Source: Opitutaceae bacterium | Lineage (GTDB): Bacteria > Verrucomicrobiota > Verrucomicrobiia > Opitutales > Opitutaceae | Assembly: GCA_016795545.1 (NCBI GenBank) | Contig: JAEUGX010000052.1 | Coordinates: 1 to 47,639 of the forward strand | Reading direction: 5' to 3' | DNA: 47,639 nt | Part shown: positions 35,100-43,242 of the stretch, piece by piece | How positions within the stretch are numbered: the stretch's first letter is position 1 | Layout: the number at the start of each line of letters is the position of its first letter | Notes under the pieces: model-generated | Seen by the model: the letters and a program-made list of their open reading frames with translations, nothing else | Told to the model about the DNA's origin: nothing | Database searches by the model: none | Program-made: the position numbers and the translations under genes

Positions 35100-38020
35100 T
35101 GCGGCAGCGCTTCGATTACGGTCTTCTGCGCCGTATATTCGGCGGGACTCAGCTCCCGGAAGCGCATCCGGCGCGCATTGAGCACAATGGGCTCGAGAGG
35201 AACGTCATGGCTCGGGCTGCGGAGGGATTCGTGCAGGCCCCAGTACCGGTCGGGAGCTGCGTAAACCCGGATGTTCCAGGGTTCCATGGCCACCCGGCTT
35301 TCGAAGAGGGCCACCATGGACCCGCGGATATAAAGCCCCTGGGTGTCGCCGCTGCCCATGTCGGCGTGCCAATCCTCCAGCAGGCGGGGAAAGTTATGCG
35401 CACCACCGCTGTACTGCTGGTTGGCTCCACTGCTGGGAGGACCGTCGGTCAGGCCGGACGGGTTGTGATTGCTCGGCACCATGCCGACCAGGAGGGCGAC
35501 CGAATATTCCGAGGTGATGGGCGGGAGCTTCGTTGTGCGGGTGGATCCGCCGCTTCCCGGGTAGCTGTTGGTAGGCATGGCGCCGGGCCGGATCGCGGTG
35601 GTGCCGACACCCTCGTAATTGTTGCTCGAGCTCGGGTTTGAGGAGCGCCAGGTGTTCGACCAGCTGGTGGTGGTGATACGGAAGGCGCTCAAAGCGTCAT
35701 TCCAGCCACTGGTTTGATAATACGGGCTCGAGGCGTTGGTGAAGACCGGCTGAGAAAGCAGGGTGACGGCATCGGCCATCACGCAGGCCAGCATCTCGCT
35801 GGCGGAATCGGGGAAGCGGGCACTGTAGCCGCCGTTGCCGGTGGAGGAGGTCGTGGCGTTCACGCTGCCATCGGCATTGAAGTGGCCGACGATGTAAGCG
35901 GCATCATTGGTTACGAAGGTGAAGCCGGTTTTGTTGGGGTAGCTGGCGCCGCTCAGCGAGACGACCGGGCCACGGCCGTTCCAGAGCCGCACACCAGAAT
36001 CGATGCGCGATCCACCCCGCACCTCGGCGTCCACGGAGTGGATGTAGATCGTGATGCCGTCAAACCAGGGGCTGGGGTTGGTGGTGCTGACCAGAGCGGC
36101 CGCCGTGACCAAGAAGTTGCCGGGACTCGAGGTGATGAGCGGATCGACGGGATTAGCCGGCACGTAATACATCTTGAAGGGGTCCTGGGCGGTGGGCGTG
36201 AGCACCGTCGGGAACACGGCGTAGAGCGCGCCTACGCCAAGGCTGATGGCTCCAGGCGTTCCGGCGGTGTTGTAGATCGAACGAGTCCAGTTGGTGGCCG
36301 TCGGCACGCCGACGTTGTAGACCGTGCTGGTAAGGGCGTTCGAAAGCGTCCGGTCGACTGTCATCTTGAACCGGGTCATGTCGAAATCGATCTTGGCTAC
36401 GGCGCGCGGCACATAGTTGGTCGTTGAGCGGTTGTAAGGATATCCGGAATTGCCGGTGGCCCGCCGGAGATCGAAGAAATAGGCGTCGGCCGGGAACGGA
36501 TTGGCGGAAGCTTCGGTCGGGAAAGTGGCGCCGCTGTTCGTGACCGGAGAAGAGGAGGACGTGGCATAGCCGGTGAGAGTGCCGGCGGTGGCGAAACCGG
36601 TCACGATGGCGTCGCAGGCCCGCCCACTGGTGGGAATGCGGAGCACCTGATTGTGGCCAATCGCCGTCTGATCGGTGAAACGGTTCGGGTAGTTGTTCTG
36701 ATACATCGTGTCATCGGCCAGGTTGCCCGGCGTGCCATTGTCATTGTACCCGTAGCTCGGTTGTCCCGGCAGCACCACTTCAACCAGGGTGTGGCTGCCG
36801 TCGCTGTTCACCGTGTTCAGCCAGCAACGGTAGGAACGAGCGAGCATGTTGATGTTATTGCCGTTAGGCAGAACCCCGGTGCGAGCTTCATCATCAGGAT
36901 TGACGATGATATACAGGCCGGCTTTGCGGGAGATCTTGGCTTCCTGGATGGCGGCGCTGTCGCTGGCGTCCGGCGGCTCAATGATCTGGCGACCGTTGTT
37001 GCGATCGTCCTCGGGAGTGCTGGCAAGATTGGTTTCGCTGTAGGTGCCGATGGAGGGAAGCTCGAGCTTCGTCACGCCGTGGACATTGGTGCGCACGTTG
37101 CCCGTGTAGGTGGAGGTGGCGAAGGTCTTGAAGTTATTCAGCGTGGTCGTCGTCTCGCTCGTGCCGCCCCAGCGATGATCGCGCCAGCGGGCGGGCGAGC
37201 CGCCGTAGAGGTTGGTGCGCGTGCCGGAAACGCTCGTGTAATTGACGGCGCCGGAACCGCCGTCACCGGACGTGTTGCCGCCCGAGCGATTCCGGTAAGC
37301 CACCTTCATCTGGCCGTTGGCGTAGAGGCCGCCGGCTGCGGTTACGCGCTCGGCAAATGTCAGAACCGCGCTACCGCCCACCTCGCCTCTAGCCATGAGG
37401 CGTCCGTTGGTGTGCACCGGCCCGATGATAGTCATGTCCTGGCCAGGGAAGAATTCCAGGTCCATGTTGTAGAAAATGCCGAACTGGAAGAGCGGGATCA
37501 TGGCGACCTCCATGTCCTGTTCGCAGTAGGCTGACACGCTGCCCATGGAGGGATGGCTGGCGGTGGCTTTGGCGATGATCGGCACGACGCTGGTGCTCAC
37601 GCTCAGGCCGATGTTGGGGTTGCTGGCATTGGCGGCCACGGCCGGATCGATATAAGTCAGTCCGGTGGTGGAGGTCAGCCCGGCGCGCACTTCCATGCCG
37701 GTGGTCGAGGTGAAATCAGTCGTGAGCACCGAGGATGGCGGCAGGTAGACCTGGTTGCTGCCGGTCATGAAGGCCATCGGCGTCGCGCTGCGCAGTCGGT
37801 ACAGCTTTGTGGTCAGCTGCTCGGCTGCGTAGATGGAGATGTTTTCCGCCATGTTGCGCGCGCGCAGGATGAGCCGGTTGCGCACGTTGGCGCGGTTTTC
37901 GCCCGCACTGTAGTGAAGGATGCTGGCGGTCAGGATCGTCATGATCCCGATCAGCATGATGACCGTGATGAGTGCGGAGCCACGCTTGTTGCGGACAATG
38001 GACTTAGGGGAAGCGTTCAT
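35096..38020 (-). CDS. Large prepilin-like surface protein (PilX-like N-terminus; Verru_Chthon cassette A-like)
   Basis: Predicted 974 residues. The N-terminus RNKRGSALITVIMLIGIMTILTASILHYS is a prepilin-like leader with a G-S junction and a hydrophobic helix, followed by Arg/Asn-rich RNRLILRARNMAE, as in PilX-type minor pilins and GspK-like proteins. The remaining ~900 residues are Ser/Thr/Asn/Gly/Tyr-rich and probably extracytoplasmic. From its size, N-terminus and neighbours it resembles protein A of the so-called Verru_Chthon cassette, described in Verrucomicrobia; family assignment is from memory. It is the last of three genes, 5 bases after the pilW-like gene. The base composition is lower in GC than the rest. 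Whether it is assembled or secreted is unknown. Confidence 0.75.
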   Translation of the reverse strand: MNASPKSIVRNKRGSALITVIMLIGIMTILTASILHYSAGENRANVRNRLILRARNMAENISIYAAEQLTTKLYRLRSATPMAFMTGSNQVYLPPSSVLTTDFTSTTGMEVRAGLTSTTGLTYIDPAVAANASNPNIGLSVSTSVVPIIAKATASHPSMGSVSAYCEQDMEVAMIPLFQFGIFYNMDLEFFPGQDMTIIGPVHTNGRLMARGEVGGSAVLTFAERVTAAGGLYANGQMKVAYRNRSGGNTSGDGGSGAVNYTSVSGTRTNLYGGSPARWRDHRWGGTSETTTTLNNFKTFATSTYTGNVRTNVHGVTKLELPSIGTYSETNLASTPEDDRNNGRQIIEPPDASDSAAIQEAKISRKAGLYIIVNPDDEARTGVLPNGNNINMLARSYRCWLNTVNSDGSHTLVEVVLPGQPSYGYNDNGTPGNLADDTMYQNNYPNRFTDQTAIGHNQVLRIPTSGRACDAIVTGFATAGTLTGYATSSSSPVTNSGATFPTEASANPFPADAYFFDLRRATGNSGYPYNRSTTNYVPRAVAKIDFDMTRFKMTVDRTLSNALTSTVYNVGVPTATNWTRSIYNTAGTPGAISLGVGALYAVFPTVLTPTAQDPFKMYYVPANPVDPLITSSPGNFLVTAAALVSTTNPSPWFDGITIYIHSVDAEVRGGSRIDSGVRLWNGRGPVVSLSGASYPNKTGFTFVTNDAAYIVGHFNADGSVNATTSSTGNGGYSARFPDSASEMLACVMADAVTLLSQPVFTNASSPYYQTSGWNDALSAFRITTTSWSNTWRSSNPSSSNNYEGVGTTAIRPGAMPTNSYPGSGGSTRTTKLPPITSEYSVALLVGMVPSNHNPSGLTDGPPSSGANQQYSGGAHNFPRLLEDWHADMGSGDTQGLYIRGSMVALFESRVAMEPWNIRVYAAPDRYWGLHESLRSPSHDVPLEPIVLNARRMRFRELSPAEYTAQKTVIEALPH

Positions 38021-38025
38021 GGCGG

Positions 38026-38763
38026 TTACCTCCGGGGTGAGATGGTGTAATTGAAGCTACTGCTGGAGAGCAGGTTGTTGATCGAGCTGCCGTTCAGGAA
38101 TTCGACGTTGATGGAGACGTTCTCATTGGTCGGCGTGGTGGTTGCCGACTCGGTCGAGAAGATGGGGTAGTAGTTGCTCGTGCTCCCGATCCGGCGTCCG
38201 CGAGCGATCTTAGCCAGCACGCGCGAGCCGGAATAGGCTGGGGTCGCGTTCAGGTTGATCGCGTTGAGCAGCGCGGTGAGGGAAGTGCTCGTGCCGCTGC
38301 TGCCGTAATCGGTGCTCTCCCAGTAGCGGATTGGGCCATCGTTGTTGCTGTTGGTGACCTGGCGATAGTAGATGCGGATTTGCCGGATATTGGCGGTCGT
38401 GTCGTCGACGCTGACGCGGGTGATGAGCACCAAGCAGTCCCCGTAAGCGAGGAAGGTGTCGAAGCTGTCGGCCGTGAGCGTGGAGACGTCGTTGGTGAGA
38501 TCCACGTTGCCGTCGAGGGCGGTGTAGAGCGGAAACACGTAGAATTCAGAGGCGTCGATGGTCTCCTTGGAAATCTGCGCGGTGAAACTGCGCAGGCTGG
38601 CGTTCGTCTGCAGGCGCTCCATGTCGCGATACATGGCCTTCAGGCCGAAGAGGAACGTGCTGAGCGCCAGGGAAAGAACGAGCACGACGATCGTGAGGCT
38701 GATCATCACCTCGACCAGCGTGAAGCCGGCCCGGGAGCGCAGGGGGGCGGAGGAAGTTTTCAT
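38026..38763 (-). CDS. Prepilin-like protein (PilW/GspJ-like; Verru_Chthon cassette C-like)
   Basis: Predicted 245 residues. The N-terminal SRAGFTLVEVMISLTIVVLVLSLALSTF is a complete type IV prepilin signal: G at -1, F at +1 and E at +5, then a ~20-residue hydrophobic helix. PilD-like peptidase should cleave and methylate it. The globular part (DMERLQTNASLRSFTAQISKETIDASEF) recalls GspJ/PilW minor pseudopilins. It starts by a four-base ATGA overlap with the preceding gene and ends five bases before the large A-like gene. No pilin assembly ATPase is nearby. Confidence 0.82.
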   Translation of the reverse strand: MKTSSAPLRSRAGFTLVEVMISLTIVVLVLSLALSTFLFGLKAMYRDMERLQTNASLRSFTAQISKETIDASEFYVFPLYTALDGNVDLTNDVSTLTADSFDTFLAYGDCLVLITRVSVDDTTANIRQIRIYYRQVTNSNNDGPIRYWESTDYGSSGTSTSLTALLNAINLNATPAYSGSRVLAKIARGRRIGSTSNYYPIFSTESATTTPTNENVSINVEFLNGSSINNLLSSSSFNYTISPRR

Positions 38764-39473
38764 TGGTCGTAGCGGGTGCGGATGAATACTTCGCGGTCAC
38801 GGACGGTGTGCGTCGCCGCGCCGTCGTTGTAGCTGTAGGTGTACACGAGGGTGATCTTCTTGACCTCGGAAACGTCGCGGGCGGAGTCGGGGATCTCGTC
38901 GATCCACAGCCAGATGTTCAGGGAAAGCTGCTGGGCGCGCGTGCCGGTCACGGTGGAAAGCGGGAGCGATCCGATGAAATTGTCGATCGCGCCGACGCTG
39001 GCGGCCGTGGCATTGGGAGCCGGAGTGGTGTTGGGGGCCGCTGGGGCCGGGGTGCTGCCGTCGGTGGGCGCCGGCGTATAAACCGGCCGAAGCCACACGG
39101 TGAGGTCCGGGTTGATGCGCACCCGCACGTAGGGAGGAGTGAGCGAGGCGGGGGCCGCGTCATCGACCTCACCGCTGGGCAGCAGCGTGGTGTAGTCGAG
39201 GCCCTTCATTTGCTCGATAATGCCGTACACCAAACTGGTGGCGGCCGCGTGGAGAACGTTTGATTCCGTCACCCGGCGCGACTGCATGAACGCGCTGATG
39301 AAGCCGAGCATGACGGTGGCCATGAGGGTCAGCGCGACCATGACCTCCACGAGGGTGACGGCCCGTGACGAGCGCAGGCGGCGCAACGGTGTTTCGTCTT
39401 CGATCGCCGAGCGCGTGAAGTCGATTCCCGGGTGGTCCGGCGAAGCAGGCGGACAGGCGGATGGATAGCACAT
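38760..39473 (-). CDS. Prepilin-like protein with non-canonical cleavage site (PilV/GspI-like; Verru_Chthon cassette B-like)
   Basis: Predicted 237 residues. After an unusually long ~38-residue leader comes RSSRAVTLVEVMVALTLMATVMLGFISAF. It matches the prepilin pattern, with Glu at +5, but the usual Gly at -1 is Ala. The body recalls PilV/GspI (AATSLVYGIIEQMKGLDY). The Pro/Ala/Thr-rich stretch around residues 130-160 may be a flexible spacer. It is the first gene of the operon. A later start codon that shortens the leader cannot be excluded, since the long leader has no clear conserved content. Function inferred as minor subunit priming a pilus-like fibre. Confidence 0.78.
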   Translation of the reverse strand: MCYPSACPPASPDHPGIDFTRSAIEDETPLRRLRSSRAVTLVEVMVALTLMATVMLGFISAFMQSRRVTESNVLHAAATSLVYGIIEQMKGLDYTTLLPSGEVDDAAPASLTPPYVRVRINPDLTVWLRPVYTPAPTDGSTPAPAAPNTTPAPNATAASVGAIDNFIGSLPLSTVTGTRAQQLSLNIWLWIDEIPDSARDVSEVKKITLVYTYSYNDGAATHTVRDREVFIRTRYDQ

Positions 39474-39534
39474 AACGGCCCCAGTATGCCCTAATCCGGT
39501 AAATCCGTAATGGCCCTAAGGCTCTGTCTAAAGA

Positions 39535-39564
39535 CTCTACTTAAAGTAGAGGCTTAAGCCTCTA
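39535..39564. repeat. Two overlapping palindromes sharing a central arm
   Basis: CTCTACTT-a-AAGTAGAG (39535-39551, 8-base arms) overlaps the perfect 18-base palindrome TAGAGGCTTAAGCCTCTA (39547-39564). The TAGAG at 39547-39551 belongs to both, so only one hairpin can form at a time. As DNA it is three CTCTA/TAGAG half-sites spaced 12-13 bases apart, as in an operator array. Confidence 0.85.
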
Positions 39565-39622
39565 TTTCGTATTTGGCTGAGTGGTGCGTTTTCTCTTTCG
39601 AAAAGAAACCAGATAACGCTTA

Positions 39623-39635
39623 AACAATTATTGTT
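39623..39635. repeat. Palindrome AACAAT-t-ATTGTT downstream of the NarL-type regulator gene
   Basis: Perfect 6-base arms around a single base, starting eight bases after the regulator stop codon on the minus strand. Too AT-rich to be a strong terminator; could be a protein-binding site. Confidence 0.5.
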
Positions 39636-39642
39636 AATCGCC

Positions 39643-40323
39643 TTAGGTCTCTCTTCGCGGATTTCCGTTCGCCTCGACAAACAGTGCTGCCGCTTGCGCA
39701 CGCCGGGAGATGTTCAGCTTCGAGAAGACGGTCGCCAGGTAATTCTTTACGGTCTTCTCCGTCAGGCCGAGGTGGTCGCCGATTTCCTTGTTGGTCTTGC
39801 CATCGGCCAGGAGGGCAACGACGCGGCGTTCCTGGTAGGAAAGTTGGTTCAGGCGTTCGGTCGCGGAAGGTGCGCCGCGGTTTTTCACGAGATTGAGCAC
39901 CTGACCGGTCATGGAAGGATCAAGCACCGGCTGGCCGGCCGCGACCGTGCGGAGCGCCGCCGCGAGCGAAGCGCCGTCGTTTTCCTTGAGCAGGTAGCCG
40001 CGGGCACCAGCCGCCATGGCGTCCTGGACGTTTCGCTCATTGCTGCTGGAAGTCAGGATGAGAATGTTCAGCTGCGGCCGGAGCCTGAGCAGGTCGCGGC
40101 AGACCTGCAGCCCCGACTTGTCGGGGAGGTCAAGGTCGAGCAACACCACGTCGGGCTGGAGGGTTCCGGCGGCCGACAAGCCGGCGGCGGCGGTGCCCGC
40201 CTCGCCTACGATGCTGATATCATGGAAGTCCTCGAGCGCGCTGCGCAGGCCGAGCCGGATGATCGGGCTGTCGTCGACCAGCAGGACGCGAATGGGTTTG
40301 AGGCTGGGGGTGGTCTGGCTCAC
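39643..40323 (-). CDS. NarL/LuxR-family response regulator
   Basis: Predicted 226 residues. N-terminal receiver with acidic pair VDDS, acceptor D63 (VVLLDLDLPDKSG), Thr/Ser in ILTSSS and Lys in LLKEND. The C-terminal LuxR-type helix-turn-helix reads LSYQERRVVALLADGKTNKEIGDHLGLTEKTVKNYLATVFSKLNIS, the NarL-family DNA-binding signature. It overlaps its kinase by ATGA (40320-40323). It lies just upstream of, and on the same strand as, the prepilin operon, which it may regulate through the palindromic region downstream. Confidence 0.95.
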   Translation of the reverse strand: MSQTTPSLKPIRVLLVDDSPIIRLGLRSALEDFHDISIVGEAGTAAAGLSAAGTLQPDVVLLDLDLPDKSGLQVCRDLLRLRPQLNILILTSSSNERNVQDAMAAGARGYLLKENDGASLAAALRTVAAGQPVLDPSMTGQVLNLVKNRGAPSATERLNQLSYQERRVVALLADGKTNKEIGDHLGLTEKTVKNYLATVFSKLNISRRAQAAALFVEANGNPRRET

Positions 40324-41582
40324 GCGACGGAGGGAACGGGGAGGTGAAGGAGGACGCGAGTACCTTTTCCCGGGCTGGATTCGATCCGGAGGCTGCCCCC
40401 AAGCGCCGCGGCCCGGGCCCGCATGTTTTCCAGGCCATGCCCGCCGGCGGGAGATCGATCGGGGGTGGTGCCGAAGCCGCGTCCGTCGTCCTGCACGGCG
40501 AGGGCGAGTTCCTGCTCGCTCCGTCCCGCGCGCAGCGTGATCGTGCGCGCCTGGCCGTGCCGCAGGCTGTTGCTCACGGCTTCGCGGAGGATGTTCATGA
40601 TCTCCGCGACCTGCTGCGGCGGGACGAGTTCGACCGCCGTTTCATCAAGCCGGTGCTCGATGCGGACTCCCTCGGGCAAGGCGAGGGAGGCGAGCATGGC
40701 GGCGAGCGCGTCGGCGAAGGACTGGCGGCGCAGCTGGGCGGGCTCGAGATCCTGGAGGTAGGCGCGGACCTCGTGATTGAGGCGACGGAGTTCGGCCAGG
40801 CACTGGTCCATGCGTCGGCTCATCTCGGGCGCGAGTCCGGATTTCTTTTGCACGCTCTCCAGCGTCAGGCAGACGGCATAGAGGGTCTGGCAGATGTTGT
40901 CGTGCAACTCGCGGCCAAGTTGGATTCGCTCGGAGACGGAGCGGTCGAGTAGCGTGCGGTTGAGCTGGAGGTCCTGCTCGGCGCGCAGGCGGGCTCCGTG
41001 CTCCTGTTCCAGCGCGGCGGAGCGTTCATGACTGATCTTGGCGAAGTGCTCGATCCCGGCAGCCTGGGCCCGCGCGGCGGCCCAGGGGACGCGGGTGCCG
41101 CCTTCGGGGGAGGCGGCGCGGCGGCCGCCCAGCAACGCGATGAGCAGGGGCACCAGCGCCAGCAGAAGGGAGAGGAGCACGATCACGGCCAGCATGCGCT
41201 GATGGAGGACTTGCACGCGGAGCAGGGCCGGCGAGGCGAACGTCACGCGGGCCTGCCAGCCCGGGGCTACGGCGAGGTCGTGCGTGAAAGCCAGCGCCCG
41301 CGGCGGCCGGACGGCGGACGCGGGTGAGGCGTCGGCGCGGATGAGCTCCACCGAGCCGCCGAGCATGGCGCTGAGATCGCGCTGGAAGTCGGCGTCCCAC
41401 GACGCTGGCGCGCGGCCGCTTACGGCGAGAGCCCGGTCCAGGCGGGCGCGCAGCTCGTCCGTGGCGATCACCTGCAGTCGGTGCGTTTCACGGGACAGCC
41501 ACCACTGCACGCTCAGCGCCGCGGCGAGGAACAACAGGAGCAGCACCAGGGCAATGCCGATCGAGCGCGAGGTGAGGTTCAT
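40320..41582 (-). CDS. NarX/DegS-type sensor histidine kinase (HisKA_3)
   Basis: Predicted 420 residues. Transmembrane segment at ~7-27, a ~100-residue periplasmic part, and a second segment at ~130-150. The HisKA_3 dimerisation domain has phospho-acceptor H227 in LGRELHDNICQTLYAV. The HATPase has NILREAVSNSLRHG, DDGRGF and GHGLENMRARAAALGG. This kinase class pairs with NarL-type regulators, and the next gene encodes one with an ATGA overlap. It is divergent from metG (100-base gap). Stimulus unknown; the periplasmic loop has no recognisable ligand motif. Confidence 0.94.
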   Translation of the reverse strand: MNLTSRSIGIALVLLLLFLAAALSVQWWLSRETHRLQVIATDELRARLDRALAVSGRAPASWDADFQRDLSAMLGGSVELIRADASPASAVRPPRALAFTHDLAVAPGWQARVTFASPALLRVQVLHQRMLAVIVLLSLLLALVPLLIALLGGRRAASPEGGTRVPWAAARAQAAGIEHFAKISHERSAALEQEHGARLRAEQDLQLNRTLLDRSVSERIQLGRELHDNICQTLYAVCLTLESVQKKSGLAPEMSRRMDQCLAELRRLNHEVRAYLQDLEPAQLRRQSFADALAAMLASLALPEGVRIEHRLDETAVELVPPQQVAEIMNILREAVSNSLRHGQARTITLRAGRSEQELALAVQDDGRGFGTTPDRSPAGGHGLENMRARAAALGGSLRIESSPGKGTRVLLHLPVPSVA

Positions 41583-41682
41583 GGCGGGTGCGGTCAGCGA
41601 TCATACATACCCTAGGCGGTGGCGTCCTGTCGCGTCAAAATCTTCGACATTTGCGGGCGGAGGGGTAGTTTTACCCCCTTTT
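41583..41682. promoter_or_regulatory. Divergent start region of the NarX-type kinase and metG
   Basis: 100 bases between divergent starts, so promoters for both must lie here. It contains the AT-rich stretch CGATCATACATACCC and, just before metG, the hairpin described separately. No consensus -35/-10 pair can be called with confidence. Confidence 0.4.
41662..41677 (+). promoter_or_regulatory. Hairpin overlapping the metG ribosome-binding site
   Basis: GGGGTA-gttt-TACCCC forms a perfect 6-base stem ending five bases before metG ATG 41683, followed by CTTTT. The 5' arm contains most of the GGAGGGG Shine-Dalgarno, which is otherwise too far (about 17 bases) from the start. The hairpin either hides it or brings it nearer the ATG. 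Confidence 0.6.
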
Positions 41683-43215
41683 ATGGAGTCATTCTACATC
41701 ACGACGGCCATCGATTACGTGAACGGGTCGCCGCACCTGGGCCATGCCTATGAGAAGGTGCTGACCGACGTCATTGCGCGTTTCCGGCGGCAGAGGGGTG
41801 ACCGGGTCCATTTCCTCACGGGAGTCGACGAGCACGGGCAGAAGGTCCAGGCCAGCGCCAAAAAAAGGGGCATCCCGCCGCAGCAGTTCTGCGACGAGGT
41901 GAGCGCGGAATTCCGGGCGCTCCTGCCGAAGCTGAACATCACCAACGACGACTTCATCCGGACCACCGAGGCCCGGCACCAGCGGGTGGTCCGGCAGGTG
42001 CTCCAGCAGCTCCACGACCAGGGGCAGATCTACCTCGACGAATACCGCGGCTTTTACTCCACGCGGCAGGAGCAGTTTCTCCAGGACAAGGACCGCAACC
42101 CGGACGGCTCCTGGCCGGAGATCTACGGCGAGGTCACGGAAATCACCGAGTCCAACTACTTCTTCCGGCTGCGCCAGCACCAGGAGTGGCTGGTGGATTT
42201 CCTCATGCAGAACGAGCACTTCATTTTTCCGGCCTACCGGCAGAAGCAGGTGCTGGAATTCCTGAAGGAGCCGTTGAACGACCTGTGCATCTCGCGTCCG
42301 CGGGAGCGGCTGGAATGGGGCATCCGCCTGCCGTTCGACGAGAACTACGTCACCTACGTGTGGTTCGACGCGCTGCTCAATTACTACTCGGCCGTTGCGG
42401 ACAAGCCGGGCGTCTGGCCGGCGACGATCCATGTCATCGGCAAGGACATCCTGGTACCCCCGCACGCCGTGTACTGGCCGATCATGCTGCACGCCGCCGG
42501 ATTGCCGCTGCCGAAGGGAATCGTCGCCCACGGCTGGTGGCTGCAGCGCGGCGCGAAGATGTCCAAGAGCACCGGCAACGCCCTGAACCCGCTCGATCTG
42601 GTGGCCGAGTTCGGCGTGGACGCCTTCCGCTATTTCCTCATCCGCGAGATGAACGTGGGGCAGGACAGCGACTTCACGCTCGAGCAATTCATGGTGCGCT
42701 ACAACAGCGAGCTGGCGAACAACCTCGGCAACCTGGTCAACCGGACCCTGAACATGACGACCCGCTTCGCGGGCGGCGTGGTGCCGGCCGCCGGCCCCGA
42801 CACGGAGCTCGAGCAGGGGCTGCGGGCGCTCTGGGCGGCAACCCGCGACGCCTTCATCCCGCTGTGCGAGGATTTCCAGTTCCACACGGCGCTCGAACGC
42901 GCGATGGTGTTCCTGACCGAGACGAACGCCTATATCGAGAAGCGGGCGCCCTGGAAGCTCGGCAAGTCGGCGGCGCCCGAGGATGCGGCCCTGCTGCGGA
43001 CATCGCTGGCGACGATGGCGGAGGCGCTGCGCCTGGCGGTGACCCTGATCCAGCACGTGACGCCGGCGACCGCCGACAAGGTCCGGGCCGTGCTCGGCCA
43101 CGCGCCGGGACCGGACTGGAAGGCCGAACTCGACTGGGGCGGCAGGCTGACCGGGGCCAAGGTGGCCCCTGCGCTGGTGCTTTTCCCGCGTCCGGCGCCG
43201 CCGACCAAGCCCTGA
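41683..43215 (+). CDS. metG: Methionyl-tRNA synthetase
   Basis: Predicted 510-residue class I synthetase charging initiator and elongator tRNA(Met). HIGH-equivalent HLGH (GSPHLGHAYEK) near residue 18, FLTGVDEHGQKV in the active site, the KMSKS loop (GAKMSKSTGNALNP), and the C-terminal anticodon-binding helical domain (NLGNLVNRTLNMTTRF). The connective peptide has no CxxC zinc knuckles; it is the short zinc-less type. No C-terminal dimerisation (tRNA-binding) domain follows. ATG 41683 is the only start compatible with the N-terminus MESFYITTAIDYVNG. It is followed by menF after 27 bases. Confidence 0.96.
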   Translation: MESFYITTAIDYVNGSPHLGHAYEKVLTDVIARFRRQRGDRVHFLTGVDEHGQKVQASAKKRGIPPQQFCDEVSAEFRALLPKLNITNDDFIRTTEARHQRVVRQVLQQLHDQGQIYLDEYRGFYSTRQEQFLQDKDRNPDGSWPEIYGEVTEITESNYFFRLRQHQEWLVDFLMQNEHFIFPAYRQKQVLEFLKEPLNDLCISRPRERLEWGIRLPFDENYVTYVWFDALLNYYSAVADKPGVWPATIHVIGKDILVPPHAVYWPIMLHAAGLPLPKGIVAHGWWLQRGAKMSKSTGNALNPLDLVAEFGVDAFRYFLIREMNVGQDSDFTLEQFMVRYNSELANNLGNLVNRTLNMTTRFAGGVVPAAGPDTELEQGLRALWAATRDAFIPLCEDFQFHTALERAMVFLTETNAYIEKRAPWKLGKSAAPEDAALLRTSLATMAEALRLAVTLIQHVTPATADKVRAVLGHAPGPDWKAELDWGGRLTGAKVAPALVLFPRPAPPTKP

Positions 43216-43242
43216 TGCGCGGGGGCCGCGCCCATCGCGTCC

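Larger units (their letters stand above)
39474..39642. promoter_or_regulatory. AT-rich control region upstream of the prepilin-like operon
   Basis: This 169-base region, the most AT-rich in the window, lies between the stop of the NarL-type regulator and the start of the prepilin operon. It contains palindromes at 39526-39535, 39535-39551, 39547-39564, 39594-39606 and 39623-39635, and near-repeats TTAGGGCCATTACGG / TTAGGGCATACTGG (minus strand) close to the start codon. It probably holds the operon promoter and end signals of the upstream gene. Confidence 0.6.
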
